64,000 nt of DNA from NCBI GenBank assembly GCA_008711295.1, contig VUYV01000011.1:3165029-3229028 (forward strand), read 5' to 3'. Within the stretch, counting starts at the first letter, position 1. Every line of letters begins with the position of its first letter. Below are positions 23,901-35,900 of the stretch, in pieces. The notes under the pieces were generated by a model that saw only the letters and a program-made list of their open reading frames with translations, searched no databases and was not told where the DNA came from. The stretch comes from Anarhynchus alexandrinus. Taxonomy: Eukaryota; Chordata; Aves; Charadriiformes; Charadriidae. The translations under genes and the position numbers were made by a program.

Positions 23901-26900
23901 TCGTCAGGCCCATCTTGTAGTAGAGTATTTCTGTGGAGAAGGTGTCATATCCTGATGGTGCTAATTACAAACTTGCTGGAATTTCTTAACAGCTAAAGCA
24001 GCCTTCCTAGGAAAGAGCAGGAAAGAGTATTTTCCTCTTGGAGGCAAAGGTTTTGACAGGTTTTACTCTGTCAGAATTAGAAGGATCCAAATGCGACCCA
24101 TTGAGGGAAGTTGACTTCAGAGATGTGGCTTTGCTGAATTTTCTGCCATCATGCTCTGCCAACATTTCCCGCCCCCCCCCTCCTTTCTGAGGTACTATTT
24201 CTTACTTTGTCTCAGTAAGGTGGTTTGGGTTTTTTTGTTGGGTGTTTTTTTTTTTTTTTGCTTTAAAGTTTCCATGCTTCACCCAGCAACAAAATGCAGC
24301 TGAGCCACAAAACCAAACAGATGGTTGGGTCTGCTTCACTCTCTCCAGAAGAGCGTTTGCCTCAAGCTGCTGCAGCCTTTCCGTAACTCCTTTGTGTTGC
24401 AGTGATCAGGCGCTTTGGATTCACTTAATTTCCTGCCCGTTCCTGTGCACTGACAACCCTATGTTTGTTCCTGGCCGTGCCTTGTTGCGACTGCCAGTAG
24501 AAAGTGCTAGGAAGGCTCATTGGGGTGCGCTTTATTGCTTGCCTGCCCTGCCTTTGATCCAGCTACAGAAACTCATGCTGTTACATGCACTGTAGCTTGG
24601 GTTCAGGAGGGGGATTTGGTAACACTTTCCGTGTCTGCTGCTGCAGAGCAAGGCTGGTAGTTCACGTTTTCAATGCCATTTGTAATTTTTTAAGCTCACA
24701 GAGGAAAAGGTTGACTTTGAGTGTGATGAAAATGCTGCAGTAAATGACTCCTGGTGGGTGGAGGAAGATGCTGTGAAAAGTGTCTATTCTGCTCTGCTCA
24801 TTGGCTTGCTCTCAATAAGTCTGTTCACCTCTGCCCAGCTGGGAAAGGGGCTAGCTGCTGGAGATGAATAGGGATGCTAAGTTTTTGGCTCAAACACCAT
24901 ACTTGAAATCTAGCCTGTGCTTTTGAAGTATGTGTCTTAGTTCTGGCCCTCCTTTACTACTGCCACCCGTGTATTTCTCTGGAGTGAGGTCTAGCAAAAG
25001 TATGTTTGCAAAACACTTCAGAACCCATGAATGCAAGATGCCATATGGTCTCCTGTCAAATGCAAAACCCTTATATTCTTTTGTCACTTTTTTTTAATGC
25101 TGTTTCAAGCTTGTTGCTGTAGACCCACACTGTTCGAGAGGTGCAAGGAGAGCAGCATGATGGGCCAGCCCCTCTGAGTTGGGGAGGATTTGTCCCGCTC
25201 TGGATGCAGGGCTCGGGTTTCAGTAACACAATGCTTTGTGCAGCCGTGTGTGTTCAAAAGAGCCAACTGGCTGGAGCTCCCGTGGTGACGCTTGGCTGAT
25301 TTGGCAGCCGGGTCAATTCTGTCAAGTTACAGTATGGGAGTTAAGTCCAGCTTCAAATCCTCTCCCTTACCCGCTCGAGGAACTTGGAGGGGGGCGGGAA
25401 GAAGGGGGGAAGCTCTCTAGGGACTTTGTGTCATTATTGGCATGGAAACACTTTGTGATTATCAGCAGCAGGGTAGTGGCAAGGGGCTGATTATCTATCA
25501 TGTCGTCAGCATAAATAATCAGTGGGCCCCTGAGCAGGGCTCCGCCTTTTGTAATGGCTCCACGTAATCACTGCATAACAGTTTAAAAGCAAGCAGAACA
25601 GAAAAACAGCTGGACTAATTCTGACCCTAACTGATGTTGCCTTTTCTCCCTTCACTAGAAGAGAAATATGTCACTATCCAGCCGTACGCCAGCCAGGGGA
25701 AGGATGAGATTGGGTTCGAAAAAGGGGTCACCGTGGAGGTCATCCAAAAGAACCTGGAAGGATGGTGGTACATAAGGTAAAGAAGCTGTGCAGCCAGATT
25801 GCTGCAGAACCTGTGACAATGAGCTTTTCTGATCATTCACTTAATGTTAGTGTTTAGATAATTCTGTAGCTGGGCAAAGAAGCCCAAATTGTTCATAATG
25901 CCTCTGAAGAAATGTAAAGAAAAGGCTAATACAATACAGTGGTGATTAAAGTAACACTACAGTGTCTGCAAAAGCTGTGGACCATTCCATAGGGGAAATT
26001 CCTGAACTTGTAGATTTATTTTTTTTGTTCCTTCAAGTTAAAAGCCCATATCTGCGTTAAGATCTGTGAGACCTAACAAGGCTTTCTGTTGTGTGTAATT
26101 TTAATGTGTTTCCAGTATAAGTTATTCTGCAACACACTTAAATCTATTTATAGCAATGCTGAAAGGCTGATTGTGATCTCTTGAGCTGTTTGGGGCAGGT
26201 AGTGCTATTTTCAGGGATATGAGAGATCAGTTTGCTGGCTATAGCCCTTTACCAAACTTATTGATGGTTTCAACTAATTTGTATGATTAATGCCTGTTCA
26301 CATTAGATATTCCTAATGTAGAGGGACTGGATTCCAAAGGCAGGCAAAGCTACTGTGTATCAAACCTGGTTATGTATGTGAAACAGCAGTCATAGAGGAG
26401 ACTTGTGACTTAAAAAATCCTGTTTTTAAATGCTTATGGGCAGAATATGGGTTAGATACGTCTCAGATAGTGATATAAGGTGTCAGGATGAGTATTTAAT
26501 GAAAGGTTTCTCCATCTAGGTTCACTTGGGTTTTATTGCGCTCTCATGATTCTGCCCCTTGTTTTGTATCTATGTGTGAATCCAGCAGTGCTGTGACATC
26601 CCGCTTCTCTTTAAACAGGTAGCTTTAAAACAGAGGTTTATCTCTCGGGCAGGGCAAAACATCTCATCTAGTCACTGTTTTCCATTCAGCCTGTAATTAT
26701 AGTGATTATTTTTTCCTCTTTCCCGGCCCAAGCTATAACTTGCTTTTGTTTGAATTCTGCTTGATTTATCAGCCATGAATAAGGACCATGAAAATGCTGA
26801 CTGAAGCAATGTTGTTGTTTTTCTTGATGTTCCTTACTTAGAAGGAAAAATAAAAATCAGTTTTCTATCTAATGCTCCCATAGAGGGAATAGGCTAATAA

Positions 26901-29900
26901 AGATAGCAGTGTAGCCAGGAAGGCACTCTAGATAGGAGGAACTCAAAAATGCCTGGGTTTGGTCAGGTCACTTTTTTTTTTTCTCCTTTAATTATTCACA
27001 GAAGTGGAATGCAAAGTTGTGGATAGAGGAATCAAGAGCACATAGGTTTTCTGAGGGGAGAAACATTGCAAGACAGCTTTAGTTTATTTTGGTATTCTTC
27101 TGAAATGCAGCCTTATTACTACTGTAGGTTCCCCTTTGCCATATTAATAGTTCTACAACAAGCAGAATTTTTTTTTTTTTCCTCACACACTCCTTTGGGC
27201 CAACCCAAAACACACATTTTTCTCTATAGCAGAAGTGCATTCTGGTGGGAAGTGACACTTGCTGCAGTGTCTTAAGTGGTTCCTTCATGGTGATTTGCTG
27301 AAAGGACAGGAGATGTCCCAGCCACCCCATGGTAGCTGGGGAATGCAGCATGCCCTTGGTGTTTTTGTAAGAGGCATTTTGAGTTGAGCAACTCCTCCTC
27401 TTGTTGAAAAGTGGGTTAGGTGCTCTCCGTATGCATGTGACAAGTGTGGTGGGTGTCAGTCATCATCCTCTCTGCTGCTTTGAAGCGCTGTGCTGCAGTC
27501 TTGCAGGAGGATTAAACTGCTCTTAGAAACAGGTTGGTTTTTTCCCCTTGGGCAACGCTTTTGGAAATGTTGATGCAGTGATCTATCCCTTCAAGCCGGT
27601 CCTTTGCAGCCTGGGTAGCTGATCTCCAACTTCCTGAGCTGTTTATTAGACTTAAACTGCTCTGAATACTGTTAGGTACCACTCAGAAAAGGATTCTTCT
27701 TCTGCAGAAATATGCTTTTCTGAGTATTGAATGCCTTAAAAGAAGCCACTCCTCCTGCAGGGAGTGTGAGGGGAGAGGGAGCAGGAAGGACTGCAGTGGA
27801 ATCCTGCTGCCTTGTTATCTGCTGGGCTGGGTAACAGGGACCGAACACACACATCAACGTGTAGAAATAAAAACAAATCCAGCAGTGTGCAAATGGAATC
27901 CACCTTAAAGACATTAGCTTGTTCCACCTTAAATATGTAATTTCCCCAAATTCCTGGCCATGTGCTGATCCTCATTTCCTGTCCTTTTTCTTTTTTTTCT
28001 TTTTTCTTTTCTTTTTTTTTTTTTCTTCCCCCTAGTTTGCTTCCCTCTGGAGTAATTCCAGTGCTCTGGAGCTGGAAAGCAGATGTGACTCTCAGACTCA
28101 CAGAGGCACTTCAGACTTTTTTTTTTAACATTCCTATGGTTTGAACCCATTTTTTCCTTCATGTAATATAAACAGGGAGGGTTTTGGAATCGCCGAGGAA
28201 CCAAATCACTGCACCTCATTCTGCAATCCTCCCAATTCAATGCTGTGTAAGCTATAGGCAATATTGGTGTTGTCTTTTATTTTGTCCTGTGTGCATTATG
28301 ACTTTTAAAAAAAATCATTGGGACTCTAGAGAAGTGAAAGGAAGGCTCTGACCTGGGATCCTTCTTACTGTTGTACTGAGTTCAGTGGATCTGTTTGCTT
28401 CCCGGTATCGTCATATCGTTAGCATCCATTATTTAGATTTTGCCTTGTATAAATTACTGTCACTTAGAGGTAATCTCATGGTGCCCAAGTGAATTGCAGG
28501 CCAAATAAGCAGCAATATGCTAAGTAAAACTTCTGTTATTTGCCTGCATCTTCATTTTGTGGTTTGTTCTGAGCCTCAGTCCATGAGAATGAAGTGCAAT
28601 TGGGTGGTGGCACTGAAATGAGGAGGAATCTAGGATGGGTTTTGAAATGGCTCCAGTAGGTGGTCAATATAAATGAAGGAAGAATACTTGTGATTCAACT
28701 CTTAGATGTGAAATGAAGATCATTACCGATTCAGGACTTCTCTGAAGCTGATTAGTAGTTGCCCTAGTTCTTTCACCTATAAAATGGGGAGCTCAAGTAG
28801 TCTTTTAAGGTGATGTTTGCAAAGGGCTTTGAAATTGCCAAGTTCAAGGACTAAGGTGAAAAATGTAAGCTTATTTGACTTGCATAAATAGCTTTTATTT
28901 TTGAAGTTGCACAAATAAACTGGCAGTTGCTGGCAGCTACTGCTCAGCATTAACTTCAGGTTGAATTTAGTAACTCACAGGAAGAAATAACCAGCAACAG
29001 CCTCTCTACTGAGTGTGTGTTTCCCAGAGTTATTAACTGTCCACCTATTGCTGCTACTATTCATTGGGAGAAACTATGTGAGATCAGAGGAGTCTGAAGC
29101 AGCAGGGTTATATGGGCTCATCCAAATACGTACAGTTGGCAGGAGAACTAACGAGCCAGTACAGAACCTGCCTGTGGCTGCCTTTCTGATCTTAAACATG
29201 TTAAGTCTCCCACAAACTAAGATGGATGTAAACTGTTTTTTCTTGCTGATTTTGCACAATCAAGCACTGTTGAAAATAACCTTTGGAACTGGAGTGCTCA
29301 GTGCATTGGCCAATGTGGCTTTCTCACAGACGAAAACCCTGACATCTCCAGATCATGTTAAGTTATAAACATCCTTTAAAAAAACTTCCCTGATGCACAG
29401 GCAATAGAAAGCATTGGTCAGTAGCTCTGCAAAAGGGCTGTGTACTGCAAAAGGGGATGAAGCCAAAAGTCTTCAGGGCTTGAAAATGGCACTGAGAGAT
29501 GCCTTGCCACAGTAGGGGATGTGGCACATATTGAGGTCTTTTTTTCTTTTCTGTTTTTGAATTGGTTTGAGGCTTATCATAAAAGCCTCAAAGGGAACAG
29601 GATTGCATAGATCCAAATTGCATCTTGACATAGTATCAATGGCTGGATGTTGTGTATCTGTTGGAAGTCAAATCAAGTCATTACCATTTTGCTGCTTGTT
29701 AGTCTCCATGTGGCAAACAAAGCTCAGAGCTGTTGAGATGCTTTCCTTTGACACCAAAATCCTTGGAAAAACTTGTCACTAAGCTCTTTGAGCAGGGGAG
29801 ATCCTGTGTCTTTGTCTTCATGTGTGACAGAAGGCAGGTATGTAGGGAGAAGCAGCATCTCCAGTGTCCTGGCTGATCTAGATGGGAGGGGAGGAAAAGG

Positions 29901-32900
29901 CAAGATTTTGGACAGCAGGGTCCTTGTGGTCGCTGCTAGAAGTACAGCAATTGTATTTGCTTTTGACGGGAAGAGTAATGAAGAAGTCTAGGGAAGGAAG
30001 CCTATACTGCATTCTCCTGTTCTCCCCATAAAGTCCCAGTGCTGCTCTTGAGTGTCTGCATATGGTGAATGAGCCCAAGGTGTGCCCTGGTGCAGAAATC
30101 TCACTGCAGATCCCAGAATCCAAGTGTTGGCATGACAAAGTTACTCATCTGCTAGGGAACGATTTGCTGTTATTTCCCGTCCTCTCCAGCTCCTTCCTCT
30201 GCTGTCTAATGAGTCTCCATTTACATTAAAGAGCCTTAGACTCCTACTCTTTTAACCTTTGTATTTCCTGCAGATTTCCTGAGCACCAGGATTTTAATAG
30301 TGCCTGCTTTCCCACTTACAGTTCAAGCGCCTGCTTTGGGTATCTTGAGAGATTAAAGAGAAAAGGGTTTCAGTGACTCACTCTGTAGCAAGTTAGGGTT
30401 TCATTAGGGAAAGCAGAGTTCATCCACGTGGTCCTCCCTGGAGTCTGATTGTAATCTGAAGTCCCTGCTGAGGTGTTAGGAATGGCAGGAGTTAGAAAAA
30501 CCATCTTCCCAAAAGCCCAGTTGTGGAAGCATGACTTCAGTCTGAAGCATAGCATGAGCAGCTCAGGCTGGTGCTCGGGGAACACATACTGGATTCAGGT
30601 ATCTGTTCAGATTTCCCAGTTTATTTCTTCAAATAGCCCCTAGGTTGTTCAGGAAAATGAGTTTTCATCAAAGCCATTTTTCTTTAGTCAAATCGTTTCT
30701 CGACCTTGTAGTGCTAGAAGAAGCTGCAGTGGTTTGAGTCCCATATACTCCATAAGAGAAGCTGATCATACAGAACCGGGAGTTGTGGGAGGAGGGGCAG
30801 TGGTCATTATTGTAATTGCAAGAGGGGAGGGAGACTTGCACAAAGGCCTTATAAACTGCAGACATAGGGGCTCTGTACACCCTTTTTTTTAGACCTTTTC
30901 CATTTTGAGTTGCCACTAGGAAGTATTAAAACTATTAAAATATTTTACTCACTAGTTTGCTTTTATGCCATGTGGCAAAATACTAAGTTTGCATAGTACC
31001 AAGTGTGGCATAAAACAAATTGGTGAAGCCCTTTACCTTGTGCATAACTATGTCTTATCCAGAGTCCGTCCTTAGGATAAGTGGCTTTTAACAGCAGTTA
31101 ACTGCTAGCTCAGCTGACTTTGAGATGTCTAATCGATAGGTAATAAATGGAGACCACAAAAGTTTGTCTGAGAACCACAAATTTTGGTTTGTTATCATCC
31201 ATCACTTTTGCCTTAGCTATTATACCTGAAATGTGTGAGGAGGCTGTGTTTGATTTTATGATGTTTCCTTTTGCGTCTGCAGGTATCTAGGCAAAGAGGG
31301 CTGGGCCCCAGCTTCGTATCTGAAGAAGGCTAAAGATGATCTTCCATCTAGGAAAAAGAACTTAACTGGGCCAGTGGAAATCATAGGAAACATCATGGAG
31401 ATCAGTAACCTGCTGAACAAGAAATCATCCACTGACAAGGAAACTCAAGCAGAAAATGAGACTACAGAAACCCATATCTCCAAGAAGGAAATCAGTTTGC
31501 CCATCCTGTGCAATGACTCTAATGGCAATGCTATGATGACCCCAGACAAGCAGGCTTCCAAACTGGCCCAGGGATCCCCAGCCATAGCAAGGATAGCACC
31601 ACAAAGAGCTCAAATAAGTAAGGCAGTAAAGTAGTCTGGATTTCCACTGGCTTGCAATGAATTCTTGTTTTCTACCTTTCAGGGCTCGCATTGCCTGTCA
31701 GCTAAGGTCCCATGTGTCCTGGCCTTATAGCTGACTCCACATAAGCAGATCTGTGCATTGTCTGTAGATCTGCTGGGACTCCAAGACATGGTCCTTCATT
31801 AGGAGTGATAAAATTTAACTTCCCTTTATATGAGGCCTGGCAGGTTTTTCTTTATCTTAGCCAGTATGCTTTTACTTTTTTTTTCTTTTTCCCAGATAAG
31901 ATTTTTTTTCCTTTTGTACGCTCTAAAACGTGCTCCCCACCCCCAGTAATGCAGACGATGTGATGGTGTGTTAAAACTGGGGAGACCACCTATGTCTTCT
32001 CTTGCATGTGTTCTGCTCTTTTCTTGGGGGCAAGTTGCTATGATGTTTTTACTACTTCATCTGCAAAATGCAGATGCTAACGCTAGTCTGTGCAAGGAAT
32101 GGCAAGATACTATGATAGAGGACAGTGTGAGTGTTATTAATTTAGTGGATTATTTTTACTGCTGGGGGGGAAAAGTAGATATTAGGCCAATTCTTTGCTG
32201 GCTGATCTCCAATGGAGCTGGTCAGTTCCAGCAGAAAATACAATCCACTACTTTCTGGCAGTGATTTCCTCTTAAATTTGCTGGCTTAGCTGAGATGAAT
32301 AGCTAAGCTACCTTGGTATTTCTAATATACCCTCATAGTTTCCTATCTTGTTTCATAGAGATGCCTTAAATATTGCAAATACTGACTTCTAATGTTCTCA
32401 AACTGTGTAACAGTGGAGGGCAGCTGAAGAATGTGTTTAGCAGTACGTACAAAGTTAAGTAAACTCTCCCCTCTCCCTTTCCTGCACAGGTTCTCCAAAT
32501 CTAAGAACAAGGCCGCCCCCACGAAGAGAATCCAGTCTGGTTTGTATTGTTTTATGGTATATGTTAGCAGTGGGGTAGGTGTGCGGGTGCTTCATGAGGC
32601 TTGTTACAGCTCTACAAAGTGCAGGGGGTATCTTAGAGATCCTTTATTTGCATGCCTCTTCATTTTATTTAAGCGTTGAGCAGACCTCTGGACATCCTAA
32701 TGTTAATTGGGGATTTCTGTTTTTCAAAATGTTGCCCCAATTAAGCAGGTATTGAACGGAAGGGAGAACATCCTAAAGCTACTATGTTCTGTGCATGAGC
32801 ATTAAAGCCCGCTTGGCTGACTGAGAAGGTTTAAGGTTCCTCTGGGTGTCTTTAGCCCAGACTGAATCTTTTGACCTTCTCTTTTCTTTAACAACTGGGA

Positions 32901-35900
32901 ATGTCTCCCCTCCTTACATTGCTGCCATCTTTGAGGGGGATTAAGTTTCACTCTTGTGTACATTTAAAGTGACTTGGGATCTTATGGAAAGATATGTGCT
33001 ACAGGAATGAGACCACCTATGATTGTTTATTCTCAAAGCTAGAATTCTGGAAGTTTGGGCCAATTTGAGATTCAGACTGTCATCTTCAGATAGGAACTAC
33101 TCAGTAATCTACCTTCACAAAAGTCATGCTAATAACCTGTTTATAACTAGGCAATACCTTGTGTTCCATCTTTGCTGTACCCTTTATGAGCAGCACGCGA
33201 CTTGTAACTTTTCTGTTTCATCTGAGATGCCTCTTAACAAAACTAGATGAATAGCACATTAACATTTTCTTCCTATTTCTCTTTGCATTATTTTCAATTA
33301 GAATTTGTTTTGGCAAGACTACTACACTTAATCCCATGCTAAAAATAACAATGATAATATATGTGAAACCCTGAACATGTCTGCTGTTTCCAATTATCTT
33401 CATTTAATCCAAACCATCCTATTATCTGAAGGCATTTTATTATGCTGCACTTCTGCTGTATTTCAGCATTTATAGTGCAGAAACATCCAATTATAACCTT
33501 GTTAGACATGGTTCCTAAGGTGCAGTGATGCATCCCCTGTGAAATGCCACACGCTGTGCGTGATGAAACGTGGATTGTTAGTTGCAATGAGGATATCTTA
33601 GAAATGGAGGAGTGTGTGAATAAAGCACAGCATGCAATTTGCCCTTCTCCCATTAATGGCTTAGGATCATTTTGTGTCTTTGGCTGTCCTGTGTCTGTCT
33701 GTGGCAGGTCTGACCTATGTTCAAAAGATCCTGACATACTGCACTTCTTGTGTTAGAACCATAAGCAGTGAAGTGCAGAAGCTGGGAAGCTTCACCATCA
33801 TCTAGTCATTCTATAGATGAGCAATGTGCTAATCTGAAAAGCTCTCAATATTGAAACTCTTGAAAGGACTCTTATCTCATTTATCACCTTAAAAATAATT
33901 GTAACAAACTCTAAAATATGACAGCTTAATGTAAAGGTACTTAGCTTATAGAGGAGTCTGGTATGCTGCCAGAATGGCTGTAAATAGCAGTGTCCTGCTT
34001 CTTGTGGAGCCTCTATGCTATTTAAATACAGGTTGTGTTGGGATTGTGTAGAGGTTCTGGGTCTCTCTCATGGGGAAGAACTGGAATCTTCTGATCCTAT
34101 TGTAAAGTCCTTTCTTTCTCACTTTACCTGAGCCAAGCTCTTCATAGGGGACTATGATATTATCCTTATTTCTTGCTATAACAGGTGCTTGTTATATCAC
34201 TGACTATTTCAGATTGTTTAAAAATCCAGCAGCAGATTAAGAGCAATAATTCATTAGGATTACATTTTAAGGTCATATATTTGATAGGCAGAATCTGTTA
34301 CGGCCTGTTGCAATGCAATTTTCTGCAGTTGTGGCAAGCCATACAGAACAGTCTTTCCGGATAAAATCTGAGAGTAAATGGGCTGTTGTTACTGTGACTG
34401 GAATGGCAGCTCACGCTTTATGGCCCATCAATAAAATGTTTTACTGTTCAGGTAAAGATTATCACAGTTTTAATAGCTGGTGAAAGCGGCATGAACAGTG
34501 CATATTTTGAAAGGCTTCTCTCTTGTGGCCCATCTCAATACATTAGCTTCCACTCTGGAGAATTGGGAAGTTATCATTAGGAAGTAGCACAGGAAGAAGG
34601 AAGAGCTTTAGTGAATAAAGGCAAATATTTTTTCATAGTGCTGTTCAGCCCACTATTTCTTTGGTTTAATTGAAGAAAACTTCCTGTTTGCCATAGGGTT
34701 TTCAGTTGCCCAAACCACCAGAGCCACCCTCCGTGGAAGTGGAATACTACACCATTGCAGAGTTCCAGTCATGTATCTCCGATGGCATAAGTTTTCGTGG
34801 AGGACAAAAAGCAGAGGTAAACCTTCACAATGCAGCTGGAAAAATTGTAATATTTGGCTATTGCAGGGGACTGGATTGAAAGGGGAGGAGTGAAAAGCAA
34901 TTAGTTGAGATTTTTGTCTAAGTAACATGGTCCTTGTCATCTCCTAGGTTATAGAAAAGAATTCTGGTGGCTGGTGGTATGTGCAGATTGGAGAGAAAGA
35001 AGGATGGGCTCCAGCATCTTACATTGACAAGAGAAAGAAGCCAAATTTAAACAGAAGAACCAGTACTTTAACCCGCCCAAAAGTTCCTCCCCCAGCACCT
35101 CCCAGTAAACCAAAAGACTCTGAAGAAGGAACAACTCCTGGAACAGTTTCTTCAGGAGATACCCAGGACTCTCCCCACAAGCTCAAATACGAAGAACCTG
35201 AGTATGATGTGCCTGCCTTTGGCTTTGAGTCAGAGTGTGAAGTGAGTGAAAGTCATCGTGAAGAGGGAACTCCTGAAAAACGACTGTTTCAGCCTCTCAA
35301 GCCCTCTCCTGTGTCATCGCTTCAGAAAGCAAAGTTCAAGGTAGGAGAGTCTTCAGAAGATGTTGCTCATGAAGAAGAGACCATCTATGAGAACGAGGGA
35401 TTCCGGCGTTATGTGGAAGATGCTTTGTCCAATAAGGAATCTAGTGGAGACTCTGATTCTCAGAAAAGCTCCTCTCTCTCCTTGATCCGAAGGAATTCTC
35501 CGTGTTCCAGCTCTCCTAAATCATCACTTGTGAAGCTCAAGACAGACAAAAACATCCAGCCCGATCTTGGAAAATGTCACTATTCCAGGAGTGAGGAGAC
35601 GAAACCAAGGTCAGCTTCAGATGTTGGCTTACGTAGCATGCCAAGAACAGGCATGAAGAAAGAGCCTGGGCAGAGTCCCTCCATCAGAGCAAAGCCAATT
35701 GTTAGGCCCAAACCCTTCCTGAACAAGGCAGATTCTCAGAGCCAAGAGAAGATGGATATTAGCACTTTAAGGCGTCAGCTGAGGCCAACTGGGCAACTCA
35801 GAGGTGGACTTAAAGGTTCAAGAAGTGAAGAGTCCGAGAGCCCCCCCCCCCCAGCTTCTGACAACCAAGATGATCCTGTTAGGAGGAGCTCGGCTGATCT

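Larger units (their letters stand above)
13566..25658 (+). other. SH3PXD2A: Large intron of SH3PXD2A (about 12 kb)
   Basis: No coding exon is seen. Notable contents: two copies of ATACTTGAACC 30 bases apart at 17142-17182, an A11-G10 homopolymer junction at 17652-17672, a purine-rich stretch at about 18260-18990 that may be an old repeat, a T run near 24247 and C run near 24172, and an AT-rich block with inverted homeobox-type sites at 25487-25522 just before the next exon. The acceptor is CTTTTCTCCCTTCACTAG. All open frames here are short and show no family resemblance. Confidence 0.75.
25777..31282 (+). other. SH3PXD2A: Intron of SH3PXD2A
   Basis: About 5.5 kb with no recognisable exon. 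It contains a pyrimidine tract at 27975-28034 (T/C only apart from a few bases), T runs near 26971 and 27170, and a pair of RUNX-type sites at 31153-31181 close to the 3' end. The acceptor is CTTTTGCGTCTGCAG. Open frames at 27736-28261 on the minus strand are lysine-rich products of the pyrimidine tract. Confidence 0.75.

Noticed and set aside
27736..28261. Lysine-rich minus-strand frames next to the pyrimidine tract
   Set aside because: They are the translation of a low-complexity T/C tract.
34981..34983. ATG at the beginning of the large SH3PXD2A frame as a start codon
   Set aside because: It falls inside SH3-3, between the GGWWY and QIGEKEGW motifs, and the frame continues seamlessly from the exon acceptor at 34948.
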